A stretch of 64,000 nt of DNA, taken from Verrucomicrobiota bacterium (GTDB lineage: Bacteria; Verrucomicrobiota; Verrucomicrobiia; Limisphaerales; UBA1319). Positions 1 to 8,100 of the stretch are shown here, in pieces; position 1 is the stretch's first letter; the number at the start of each line of letters is the position of its first letter. The notes beneath the pieces were generated by a model. It saw only the letters and a program-made list of their open reading frames with translations. It was not told the DNA's origin and did no database searches. The translations under genes were made by a program, and so were the position numbers. The stretch spans positions 1 to 64,000 of the forward strand of contig JAKLFB010000031.1 of the NCBI GenBank assembly GCA_022711435.1, in the 5' to 3' direction.

Positions 1-2
1 TC

Positions 3-176
3 CGATCCCGCGGGCAAAACCCCCGCCTCTATGTGAGCTTTCCCCTGGCCCTGGCCGCGGCCATCGGCCTGCAGCCCGGAGAAGAAGTCCAATGGGAACT
101 CCTGGATCGAGGGGAGCTTCACCTTCTGCGCCCTCATCCGACGCCTGCCTCGACTCAATCCAGGGCCCGAAAATAG
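3..176 (+). CDS. C-terminal part of a small AbrB-like, transposon-associated protein (5' end outside window)
   Basis: An open frame enters from the window edge and ends at a TAG at 174-176, leaving 57 residues. It contains the stretch RLYVSFPLALAAAIGLQPGE followed by a WELLDRGELHLLR segment. This hydrophobic strand, GLQPGEEV turn and two-strand pattern resembles the swapped-hairpin AbrB/SpoVT fold. I recall similar small proteins beside transposase genes in Verrucomicrobiota and Planctomycetota, which fits the transposase at 938. The start codon is not visible. The assignment rests on motif memory only, so a plain hypothetical protein is also possible. Confidence 0.45.
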   Translation, partial: RSRGQNPRLYVSFPLALAAAIGLQPGEEVQWELLDRGELHLLRPHPTPASTQSRARK

Positions 177-297
177 ATCGCCCAGACCATCATAGGGGCA
201 CGATTTGACTTGATTCGCCCAAAATGGCTCGCTCTGGTGCCGCAAGATCTTGGGTCTTACTGAACAATCTGAGACCTTTCCGCTTTCGGGACAGGCT

Positions 298-648
298 CTA
301 GTTAGTGCCTAAAACTTTCTTCGGCAATGGCTTGCACCGATGGGCATCCGGCAGGGTTTCGAAGAGGATCTGCCGGGAGAGTCTTTCCATTTGGGCAATT
401 GTCTTCTGGAGGGCACGCCGGTTTTGAATGGCGGTGCGCAAGGCCAGAAATTGCTCCCGGCTCAGCGCCACCGTGATGGTCTTGCGGGCCACTTTGCGTG
501 TCCACTGATAACCGGAACGAGGGGGGTGCAGCTGGGAGCGATCCACGACCGAACCTTGGCTGATGTAGCCCAGGTGAGCCAAGCGGGCGCAGAGGCGCTG
601 ATACTGGCGGGGGAGGGACGGGTCGGCCCCGGATATTTTCTTTGTCAT
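298..648 (-). CDS. DUF6788-like small protein
   Basis: This 116-residue protein has a basic N-terminus, a central strand-rich part (GYQWTRKVARKTITVALSRE) and a C-terminal helix ending with MERLSRQIL. A short charged protein with a KVxxKTxTVxLSxEQ segment followed by a long helix is what I know from the DUF6788 family, whose members often sit next to transposases or inside mobile elements. No function is established. It is read away from the transposase at 938, and the inverted repeat at 765-793 lies upstream of it. The start was taken as the first ATG. The C-terminal part looks complete. Confidence 0.55.
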   Translation of the reverse strand: MTKKISGADPSLPRQYQRLCARLAHLGYISQGSVVDRSQLHPPRSGYQWTRKVARKTITVALSREQFLALRTAIQNRRALQKTIAQMERLSRQILFETLPDAHRCKPLPKKVLGTN

Positions 649-764
649 CGCGTGCTAGCCTGGATTCCCACGCCTGAGTCCCCCGCTAACGGATTGCATC
701 GGTTCTTGCTCTGGCCCTGAGAGTTCCGCGGCGGTCGCCCGTCCTGTCGTTATCTATATGGTGT

Positions 765-793
765 TCTGATATGATATCACCCACTATATCAGA
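765..793. repeat. 8-bp inverted repeat with 13-nt loop
   Basis: TCTGATAT at 765-772 is matched by its reverse complement ATATCAGA at 786-793. It lies in an AT-rich pocket between the divergently read DUF6788-like gene and the transposase, so it could be an operator or part of a transposon end. Nothing else is recognisable between 649 and 937. Confidence 0.35.
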
Positions 794-937
794 GACGACC
801 CCTTCGCGGTGAGGACTTCACTGCTTCCCCACGCCAATTCGCTCCGAAAACCACAAAAGGTTGAGTTGTGCGCGAAATGTCACCCCAGCAGTTGTGTTTT
901 CAGTTGACAGCCCCTCTAAATGTGACACTGTGGAGCT

Positions 938-2686
938 GTGTATAACAATAAACACAAAACACTAACCGACCCCGTCCAGGCTTTCCTCCAGCCCGCTAAC
1001 GCCACCCATCGCCAGTACGAAGCTCTCCGCGCCTTCTTCGTCGACAAGCTCCCTTCCAAGGAGGCCGCGGGGCGCTTCGGCTACTCCGCGGGCAGCTTCC
1101 GCGTCTTGGTGCACCACTTCCGACAGAATCCTTCCAGGCCCTTCTTCTTGCCACCGGCCAAGGGACCCCAACACGCCCCCAAGTCCGATCCGGTGCGCGA
1201 GCGCATCGTCCAAGCCCGCAAACAGAACCTTTCCATCTATGACATCGGCCGAGTCCTCCAAGACGAAGGCCATCGCTTGAGCCCCGCCTACATCGGCATC
1301 ATCCTCAAGGAGGAAGGCTTCGCGCGCTTGCCGCGTCGCGCCGATGACGAGCGCCCAGATCATCCCCACCCGGAGCGAGCCCCCGTCGCCGACGTGCAGC
1401 AGTTGGATCTGTCACCCCGCCAATTCCGCACCCAGTTTGGCGGACTGTTTCTGTTCATGCCCTACCTGGCACCGATCCCCTGGGAAGAGATCTTCGAGCA
1501 GAATGGCTTTCCTGGCTCGGGCATGATTCCGGCCGCCCACGCGATCCGGGCCCTGTTGGGCCTTAAACTCTACGGCTCGGCCCGGCATAGCCATGTGATG
1601 AGCGAGGTCTTTGATCCCGGCTTGGCCCTGTTTGCCGGTTTGAACTCCATCCCCAAGCGCTCGTTTCTGACCGAGTACAGTTCACGGATTGTGCCGGCCG
1701 CTTATCCCAAGGCGATGCGGCAGTGGTTTGACACCCTCCAGCGGCTGGGACTGCCCCGGGGTGAATCCTTCGACTTGGACTTTCACACCATCCCCTTCCA
1801 CGGCCAGGACGCGCTGTTGCAGAAGCACTATGTTTCCAAACGCAGCCGCCGGCAGAAGGGGCTCTTGGCCTTCGTCGCCCAAGACGCTGACACCCACGTC
1901 TTCTGCTACGGCAATGCGCAGGTCCGCAAAGAACATCAGAATGATGAGGTCTTGCGCTTTGTGGCGTTCTGGAAAGAGCGCACGGGGCAGTTGCCGCGGG
2001 AGTTGATATTCGATTCCAAACTGACGACCTACGGCAACCGGGCCCAGCTCACCGCACAGGGCATCGATTTTATCACCTTGCGCCGACGTTCCCAGGCCAT
2101 GCTCCAGGAGGTGTGGGCCCAGCCGGGGTCGGCCTGGCGGCAAATCCACCTGGAGGGGGTCTCGCGAATCTACCGCGATCCGCGCGTGATCGACCAACGC
2201 GTCCAACTCAAAGGCTATCCCGGAGCGATCCGACAAATGATCGTGGCGGATCTGGGTCATGAAGAACCGACCTTTCTGCTGACCAACCAATTGACCCGCT
2301 CGGCGCCCAAACTCATCGAACGCTACGCGCGGCGAATGATCATCGAGAACAACATTCAGGACGGCATCGACTTCTTCCACATGGACGCGCTCTCCTCCGC
2401 GGTCCCGATGAAAGTGGATTGCGACCTGCAACTCACCTTGATGGGGAGCAGCCTTTACCGGCTCCTGGCCAACGAAATCGGGCAAGGTTATGAGCGCGCC
2501 AAATCACGCACCCTGTTTCGGGACTTCATTGACGCGCACGCCACGGTGGACCTCGGAGAAAAGCAGATCCTGGTGAGGTTTCAGAAACGCGCGCACAATC
2601 CGCTCCTGCTCAAAGCAGCCTTCGACAACAAGCAGCCGGCCATCCCCTGGCTCGACAATCGGAAGCTCAATCTGGTCTTCGGATGA
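938..2686 (+). CDS. DDE transposase, IS4-superfamily-like
   Basis: This 582-residue transposase starts at a GTG. An N-terminal helix-turn-helix part (about residues 25-130, with KEAAGRFGYS and LSIYDIGRVL segments) should bind the element ends. The catalytic RNase H-like core follows. The likely first Asp is in ESFDLDFH (about 279-281), the second in LIFDSKLTTYGN (about 359), and the Glu in YARRMIIEN (about 470), which keeps the Y-x2-R-x3-E part of the IS4 signature but not the final Lys. The length is full for such enzymes and I see no internal stop, so it may still be active. I could not identify convincing terminal inverted repeats. Its 3' end touches the truncated JAB gene, so this copy appears to have landed in or beside the defence operon. 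Confidence 0.88.
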   Translation: MYNNKHKTLTDPVQAFLQPANATHRQYEALRAFFVDKLPSKEAAGRFGYSAGSFRVLVHHFRQNPSRPFFLPPAKGPQHAPKSDPVRERIVQARKQNLSIYDIGRVLQDEGHRLSPAYIGIILKEEGFARLPRRADDERPDHPHPERAPVADVQQLDLSPRQFRTQFGGLFLFMPYLAPIPWEEIFEQNGFPGSGMIPAAHAIRALLGLKLYGSARHSHVMSEVFDPGLALFAGLNSIPKRSFLTEYSSRIVPAAYPKAMRQWFDTLQRLGLPRGESFDLDFHTIPFHGQDALLQKHYVSKRSRRQKGLLAFVAQDADTHVFCYGNAQVRKEHQNDEVLRFVAFWKERTGQLPRELIFDSKLTTYGNRAQLTAQGIDFITLRRRSQAMLQEVWAQPGSAWRQIHLEGVSRIYRDPRVIDQRVQLKGYPGAIRQMIVADLGHEEPTFLLTNQLTRSAPKLIERYARRMIIENNIQDGIDFFHMDALSSAVPMKVDCDLQLTLMGSSLYRLLANEIGQGYERAKSRTLFRDFIDAHATVDLGEKQILVRFQKRAHNPLLLKAAFDNKQPAIPWLDNRKLNLVFG

Positions 2687-3318
2687 TCGCCCATCCCACC
2701 CAAAATGTTAGCCCCAGATCCGTTCATGGGAATCGAGGCTAGCACTCGTGGCCACAGCAGCGACCTATCAACAATCTGAATTTTGGATTCCTCAATTTCG
2801 TAAACCCGGTTGTCGCCTCGCAAGAGCAGGTAGTGTTTCATGCTGTAGCGGCTTAGCGGATGCGACGAGTCGCGTTTAGAAGTGACCAACGCCGCATAGA
2901 AAAACGACGTGTTGTGCCGAGAATGATTTACTGTCCGGCGGTAGGTGGCGACGTCGCCCGCACTCAGCGTGCGGAGACCATTGACGTGGTGTGTATGCCA
3001 ATTGCCGAGGTGCTCAACTTCAGGATGGCTGCGTTCTATTTCTCGAAAAATATTCTCCTGGTACTCGCCATCCTGGAACAGTGCGACCGGAGACCGCTGG
3101 GTCCCTGGCCCTGATTCGATGATCCCTTGGACGCGTATGGTAAGCTCTCCGGCCGATTCCTTGGCATAACTTCCGATGACCCTGCCACCCGTCTCGTCCC
3201 GATCAAAGCGATCGCACTCGTTAAAGATCTCGGCCAGCGCGACACGCGGTATGACCAAGCGCACATGTTCGGCGGTGCGGCAACTGACCTTGGTCAACCA
3301 TTCCCACATACAGAACAC
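2581..3318 (-). CDS. JAB/JAMM metallopeptidase of a ubiquitin-like conjugation operon, C-terminus altered by the transposon
   Basis: The zinc peptidase signature is complete. Glu42 lies in DETGGRVIG, His108 and His110 in GNWHTHH, Ser119 and Asp122 in LSAGD. This is the JAMM arrangement of deubiquitinase-type enzymes, here in the GNWHTHHxNGL form typical of bacterial JAB proteins next to E1 and E2 genes. Its likely role is to process or remove a ubiquitin-like modifier. The gene is last in the operon and its start overlaps the true end of the E1 frame, which suggests translational coupling; ATG at 3309 is an alternative start. The native domain seems to end near residue 195. The remaining ~50 residues are antisense to the transposase end, so the original C-terminus has probably been lost. 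Activity could survive because all catalytic residues are upstream. Confidence 0.8.
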   Translation of the reverse strand: MFCMWEWLTKVSCRTAEHVRLVIPRVALAEIFNECDRFDRDETGGRVIGSYAKESAGELTIRVQGIIESGPGTQRSPVALFQDGEYQENIFREIERSHPEVEHLGNWHTHHVNGLRTLSAGDVATYRRTVNHSRHNTSFFYAALVTSKRDSSHPLSRYSMKHYLLLRGDNRVYEIEESKIQIVDRSLLWPRVLASIPMNGSGANILGGMGDHPKTRLSFRLSSQGMAGCLLSKAALSRSGLCARF

Positions 3319-3410
3319 CCCTTCTGCGGAGCCAGGCGCAAGCGCTGAAGCTCAAAATGTTTGGTGAACGGGTGAATGCGTCGATTTCCCCAGATCACAG
3401 TCCGTCTCGA
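3294..3410 (-). other. Displaced C-terminal tail of the E1-like protein (+1 frame)
   Basis: In the frame shifted by one base relative to the E1 gene, the minus strand encodes WGNRRIHPF, then a basic stretch, then GCSVCGNG and a TGA at 3294-3296. ThiF/MoeB-type E1 proteins bind zinc with two CxxC pairs. The main frame has only the first (CLAC) and stops at 3352 without the second, which is found here. A C4 run on the plus strand at 3388-3391 is a natural place for a single-base insertion or sequencing error. Joining the frames restores the second CxxC and makes the gene overlap the JAB start. Confidence 0.6.
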
Positions 3411-4185
3411 TACTCGGCAGTTGCTGCGGGCGACGGGGAAGTGTTCGGCAAATGGCGTCGATGGCAAAGCGCGCATGGAAGCAGGTGATGAAGGAAATAT
3501 CCACGTTGAGCCCAGGCGAGTCCTTAATCTCGCCGACGTCCAATCCATACAAGTGTTCGCGCTGCTCCTCTGAAAGCAAATCGACCTCCGAAACCCCCTC
3601 TCGGAACTGAGAGCGCTGGAGGACGCTTTCAATGCATGCCAGGCAACCGGTCTCGCCGGGACGATAGGCAAACACCTCGCCGCCGATCCCCCTTGTGAAC
3701 ACCCGGCCAAGGACAAAAGCCGTCCTGGCGTCTACCCACAACTGATTGATTCTGAATCGCGAGGGTTCGTTATCCGTTGCCAGGACAACCACAGCGCTTC
3801 GCCGAACTGCGTTTTCAACTTCGGCGCTGGTCATGATGTCGACGTCGAAACGTTCAATCTCGACGGCGGGATTGCGGTCGCACAACACGTCAGCGAGCGC
3901 GTCCACCTTTTTCTGGCCGACGTATCGACCGCCACAGGCGTGACGAATCACGTTTGGAACTTCCAGGATGTCACGGTCGAAAATGGAGAACTTGTGGATT
4001 CCGGCCATACAAAGCTGCAGTGCCACCTGGCTTCCTCCGGAGCCACACCCCGCAATGAGAACCCGGGCGTCACGAAGCGACCCTGCATCAAAGAGGCGTG
4101 CCACGCGCGCGAACAAGGGTTGACTGCCATTCATCGGCTGATCTCCTCCGCTTGGATTCCCCTCGTTGGAATTGGCATCTGCCAT
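3352..4185 (-). CDS. E1-like adenylyltransferase (ThiF/MoeB family), probably frameshifted near the C-terminus
   Basis: This 277-residue Rossmann-type protein activates the C-terminus of a ubiquitin-like modifier with ATP. It shows the nucleotide loop GCGSGG (46-51), the acidic FDRD (69-72), the NVIRH arginine segment (78-82), the GQKKVDAL lysines (about 90-97), the metal-binding Asp in LATDNE (138) and a first zinc pair CLAC (181-184). The family normally has a second CxxC near the end, which is absent from this frame but present one base out of frame down to 3294. I therefore think the intact protein was about 20 residues longer. The start at 4185 was chosen because it follows the E2 stop by 16 bases; an upstream start at 4278 would overlap E2 strongly. 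I cannot name the thioester cysteine. It lies between the E2 and JAB genes of the same operon. Confidence 0.82.
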   Translation of the reverse strand: MADANSNEGNPSGGDQPMNGSQPLFARVARLFDAGSLRDARVLIAGCGSGGSQVALQLCMAGIHKFSIFDRDILEVPNVIRHACGGRYVGQKKVDALADVLCDRNPAVEIERFDVDIMTSAEVENAVRRSAVVVLATDNEPSRFRINQLWVDARTAFVLGRVFTRGIGGEVFAYRPGETGCLACIESVLQRSQFREGVSEVDLLSEEQREHLYGLDVGEIKDSPGLNVDISFITCFHARFAIDAICRTLPRRPQQLPSIETDCDLGKSTHSPVHQTF

Positions 4186-4201
4186 GGAGACCAGAATGTG
4201 C

Positions 4202-4579
4202 CTAATGTTGGACCTGCGTGCCGGGCCACCTGCCCGTCTTCTGCCAGACTTCGTACTTGTTAAGCCATTTGGCGGCACGACCGAGCACGAACGTCAAATC
4301 GTGAAACCCGGGGTTCCATTTCTGAGGATGAATATAGCAAATCCTCCCATTCGTGTATCGGTGCGGACCGTTAATTGGCAAAGACGGTTTTGAGATCCAG
4401 ACATCCGGCATTTGGCTGGGGTAATTGGAGAAAGACACGCTCACGATGAAAATGTTGCCGGCGGTGGTTTGCAGTGCCGCTTTTGCAGTCATCGCGCCAT
4501 CGCCAGTTGAACATGTTTCGACGAATGCGAACGTCCTTGCCGCCTTCTCCACTTCGCCACGAATGCGCGCGGTATCCAT
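4202..4579 (-). CDS. E2-like ubiquitin-conjugating protein
   Basis: This 125-residue protein has the size of a minimal E2/UBC domain. Strands with FIVSVSFSNYPSQMPDVWI (about 44-62) match the E2 beta-meander, PHRYTNGRICYIHP (72-85) matches the region around the active site, and KWNPGFHDLTFVL (87-99) matches the conserved W-x-P helix start. Cys81 is the likely catalytic cysteine, preceded by the His-x-x-x-x-G-x-I pattern and followed by WNP as in E2 enzymes. Because the cysteine is kept, thioester chemistry is expected, unlike diverged bacterial pathways in which it is replaced. It starts 5 bases after the stop of the Gly-Gly-ended gene and is followed by the E1 gene, so the three are almost certainly co-translated. 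Confidence 0.8.
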   Translation of the reverse strand: MDTARIRGEVEKAARTFAFVETCSTGDGAMTAKAALQTTAGNIFIVSVSFSNYPSQMPDVWISKPSLPINGPHRYTNGRICYIHPQKWNPGFHDLTFVLGRAAKWLNKYEVWQKTGRWPGTQVQH

Positions 4580-4584
4580 GAGGG

Positions 4585-4776
4585 CTATCCTCCAAGTGCA
4601 GAGTATTCCCCACCAAGATCCTCGCGCATTGTTAGAGGTTTCCTGCCTCCGAGTTCTTGCAGGGAGAACGCACCCCGCTCATGGATTTCGCCATTGGGCA
4701 GGATTTCAATCTCGACTTGCTGTTCCTTGTCCAGGAGGGCTTCAAGTTGGGCAATTGTTGGTCTTTTCGTTTTCAT
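4585..4776 (-). CDS. 63-residue protein ending in Gly-Gly, candidate ubiquitin-like modifier or partner
   Basis: The first gene of the conjugation operon encodes 63 residues. It begins with a short helix (RPTIAQLEALL), then a strand QVEIEILPNGEIHE, then a loop-rich part and a C-terminal ...SALGG. A free diglycine end directly upstream of E2, E1 and JAB genes is what a mature ubiquitin-like protein would show. The length is short for a full beta-grasp fold (usually 70 or more residues), so it could instead be a shortened modifier or an accessory peptide. I do not recognise the family from sequence. The ATG at 4776 is used because the upstream part of the open frame is low quality and carries the palindrome and promoter-like bases. 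Confidence 0.6.
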   Translation of the reverse strand: MKTKRPTIAQLEALLDKEQQVEIEILPNGEIHERGAFSLQELGGRKPLTMREDLGGEYSALGG

Positions 4777-4797
4777 TTGGTTCTTATATGTTCGCCT

Positions 4798-4815
4798 GTG
4801 TGAAACGTTTCGCAC
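4798..4815. promoter_or_regulatory. 18-bp palindrome upstream of the conjugation operon, likely operator
   Basis: GTGTGAAACGTTTCGCAC is a palindrome with only one mismatched pair. It lies 21 bases before the ATG at 4776 and just downstream of a weak promoter-like pair, the place expected for a repressor site. No regulator gene is linked to it in the operon. Confidence 0.55.
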
Positions 4816-4831
4816 GGTCCATCTACCTGAT

Positions 4832-4862
4832 AATTTACCGCATGGTTGGCACTTTTGATCAA
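4832..4862 (-). promoter_or_regulatory. Weak sigma-70-like promoter for the conjugation operon
   Basis: On the minus strand a TTGATC box (4857-4862) is followed after 19 bases by TAAATT (4832-4837). Both boxes are imperfect and the spacing is long, so this is only a suggestion. Its position just upstream of the palindrome supports it. Confidence 0.28.
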
Positions 4863-5111
4863 TGAGTAGTGGGGGTGTACGCCTGGTTTTGTGGGCGCGT
4901 TTAGCGCGGGGGCACACCGTGAGCCTGTCATGTCACTGAAGTTGAGACAGAACAGTGTGTGGGTATTATTTTGTGCATTGGATTGGGAATTAGAAACGAC
5001 GAAGGCAAAAGCGACTGATCCGAGTGCTGCCTTCGAGGAAGAAGGGTCGTTCCGTGTGACGTGCCTGACCAACCTCCGAGTCCCTTGCCCAACCCGCCAA
5101 AGCGAGTTCGA

Positions 5112-8100
5112 CTAACCCTGGTCGCAGACCGCAGTCTTGGTCGCGCCCCCATGCAGTGTGGCACGAGGACGGAGGAGGACTTTGACCGCCTCTTTCGAGA
5201 AGTGGGCATCGCTGGCCTTGCTGGACCACACAAAGGCTTCACCTGGCTGCAAGCGGGCGAGTTGTTCCGGCGTCAATCCGAGCAGGGCAGCGTTCGCCTT
5301 CTGGATATGCTTTAGCCAGGCCGGCGAGTTGAATCGGTGCAGGAGGATCTGCGATGACAGTTCAATCAACGCTACGGGCACCGACGGCGGGTCTTGGCTG
5401 GCTACCAAGATGCTTGTGCCTTTATGGCGCATTTCTCGAACCACGCTCACTAGCCCATCCACCAAATCCGGGTTCCCAATGTATTTGTGGGCCTCGTCGA
5501 ACACGACCAACTTGTTGAAGGACTGCCCTTGGAACGTGGCGTCCGCGAAGAGCTGAAGCAGCACCACGAAAAGACCGAGAGCCTCGTCCTTCTCGATAAA
5601 CTCGTCCCGAAGATCGACGATCACCAGGCGTCCGGGACGAATCACTTCACCCAAGCATGCACTATCGTCAATGTAGTCTTCTGCTAAATCCAGCCGCATC
5701 GACGCTAGTTCCTTCAAGTTGTCTGGAAGGCCAGCGTGATCCAAAGCGGCACGAAGACCCGTGATGGTCAGGTCGTCGCGCAGAGAGCGCATCATCTGAT
5801 TCAGCTTCCGAATGTAAGTCGCTTGGTTGCCCACCGCACCCATCAGGAAACGCCAGTGGCCCGCTTGCAGTTCGCTCGAAGCGAATTTGAGCGGGAGCAC
5901 GTCAACGTGAGGGTATTCGGCCCGCCGGACCTCCAGCTTGCCTGCGGGAACCAGGAGCAAGATGTCCTTCAGCCCAGCCGGGCGTGCCTGATACTCGGCT
6001 GCCAGCTTCTCGACCGCGCGAGCATCGTCGTTTGGACGGTTCATCGAAGTGAACTCCGGCTTGTAGTCCTGCGTCTGGCTGTAGTGGAACACGACGGTTG
6101 CCAAAGGACGCGGAAGGCAGTTCAAACCCGGCAACGGTAGGCACGCCATCTCGATGATGGACCCCAAAGTGTAGCTCTTACCACCCCCCTGCACCCCGAA
6201 AAGGCTTACGGTGTGGGTCTGGTTGAGGTCCAAGGCGACCGTCCTTCCCATCACCTTGCCGAGAACGCCGAACTGCGGGGACGGAGCAGTTGCCCCAAGC
6301 AAAACATCAACCACCGGCGCTTGGCCAGGTTGCTCAGCAGGCTGGTCCGCCACTGGGGACGGTTTGTCCATCTCCGGGGCCGGCGCAGGGACAGGCGGCT
6401 GCGGCTTTTCACTCGGAGCCACGGCTGCCACGCTCGGTTGTGGCGCCACCGGCGCCGGGGTTTCGAGTTTCTGAACGGGCTCCATGCGAGGCCGCAGCGG
6501 GGCAACTGGAGTCCGAGCCTCAGTGGTGGACTCGGGCAACAGCAATTCCTTTGAAGCCGCCCCGAGGGTCTCCCAGGAAACGGTTCGATCCCTTTTTTCC
6601 CGTATGAACGCAGCCCGCTCCACCTTCGGCAACTGGCCCGCCAGCCGCTGCATGGTTGTAGTGTCTTCCACGCGCCGAGCATCTGGAGCCACCGCTTGTG
6701 GCCGCGTTTCTTCCTCAATCGGCGTGGCCGGCAAGGCGCCAAGAAGCGTCCGAATGAGATCCACCCCGATGCGATGGAACTCGACTCCGCTCTCCTCGAT
6801 GAATTCCTCGGTGCCTTCTTTGTCGAAGTCGAAGACAAGCGCGCTTCGAGTAAACCGCAACGTGTAGCCGCTCTCCATTGTCCTGAGGAGAAATTTGGCC
6901 TCTTCGCTGGCTTCAGGCGAAAGGAGATTGAGGCGCAGCGCGCGGTCAACGTAGAACTCAAGCAGATTGATGAGTTCCTGCGTCTTGATTACGCGGTCTG
7001 GGCGATCAACGGCCCCATCCTTGGCAGGGTCGAAGTGGTGTCGCAGCGCACGCTCACTTTGCCGAATCTGCTCGACGATTGACTGTTTCAATTGGCTAAG
7101 GCCACCCAAACTTCCAGCCGTTCGATAGCATTTTACTTCAACCAGACTACACGTCAGAACTCGGCTCTTGGCATCGAAGTCGAACAACCCGAGATCGGTC
7201 CGCCGAAGACTGATTTCATCTTGCAGTTCATCCGTTTTAGCGCGTAGTGCTCGATACAAGTCAAGATGCGCGTCCAACGGCACCACGGCCTGATCTCGGA
7301 AGGCGTCCTGGAATTCCAAAAACAACTTCGCCAATGCCAAGCCGAGCGCCTCCGCCCGGTGTGTGGGCGACGAAGCCAGCTTCAAAGCCAATCGCCCCGA
7401 AAGCGCCCGCAGTTCGCCAAGAAGTGCGTGCGCACGATCCTTGAATGGGGCCAGACCATAGTCCTCCAGGACCCGCTCGAAAAGGACGCGGATTTCCGTT
7501 TGGGACCGTGACGTGATGACGACGCGCCGACCGCTGTTCGCTGACAGGTCCGGGCTGTGGTCAATCAAGTACTCCGGCCGTCGGCTGGCCGGATGGTGAT
7601 CGAAAAATTCGATTCCGAGACTCCTGTCGATGGTGAACACCCAGTCGCTCACATCATGCACTTGATGCAACAGTGCTTTCTGGTCGGCCTCCAGGGCCAG
7701 CGTCGAGACAGGGCGCATTACCAATCCAGTTTGGCCAGTCCCCACCGCCGCCGCTGCGGTGGAGATGACCTCCGCCAACTTGGCCAGCAGCGTCGGAAAT
7801 TCATTTGCTTCGGGAATCGGGCTGGCATGTCCATGTCGAGGCCGTCTGTGCCACGCAACGAGCTCGGCATCTTCGATGTAGTTGACCGCGAAATCCTGCA
7901 ACAGCCCATGCACGGGTGCGCTTTCGTCTTCCTGCCGGGGCGGCTTAGCGCATACGGTTTGAGCCGGAAAAACATCGAACAACAGGCTGAGATGCGCTGG
8001 GAATTCGGAAGCCCCACTGCGGAACTCGGCAACGTCGCGAACCGAGAAGGTGAGCTTTGGCGCTAGGTGACTGCCTGTCGGTGTCGCAAAAGCATCGGCT

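Larger units (their letters stand above)
4777..5111. other. Non-coding gap between mad8 and the conjugation operon
   Basis: This 335-base stretch separates two operons read in the same direction. It contains the palindrome and promoter-like boxes described for 4798-4862. I see no convincing gene, RNA or strong terminator in the rest. Confidence 0.5.

Noticed and set aside
938..2710. Terminal inverted repeats of the DDE transposon
   Set aside because: Comparison of the sequence before 938 with the reverse complement after 2686 gave only short scattered matches.
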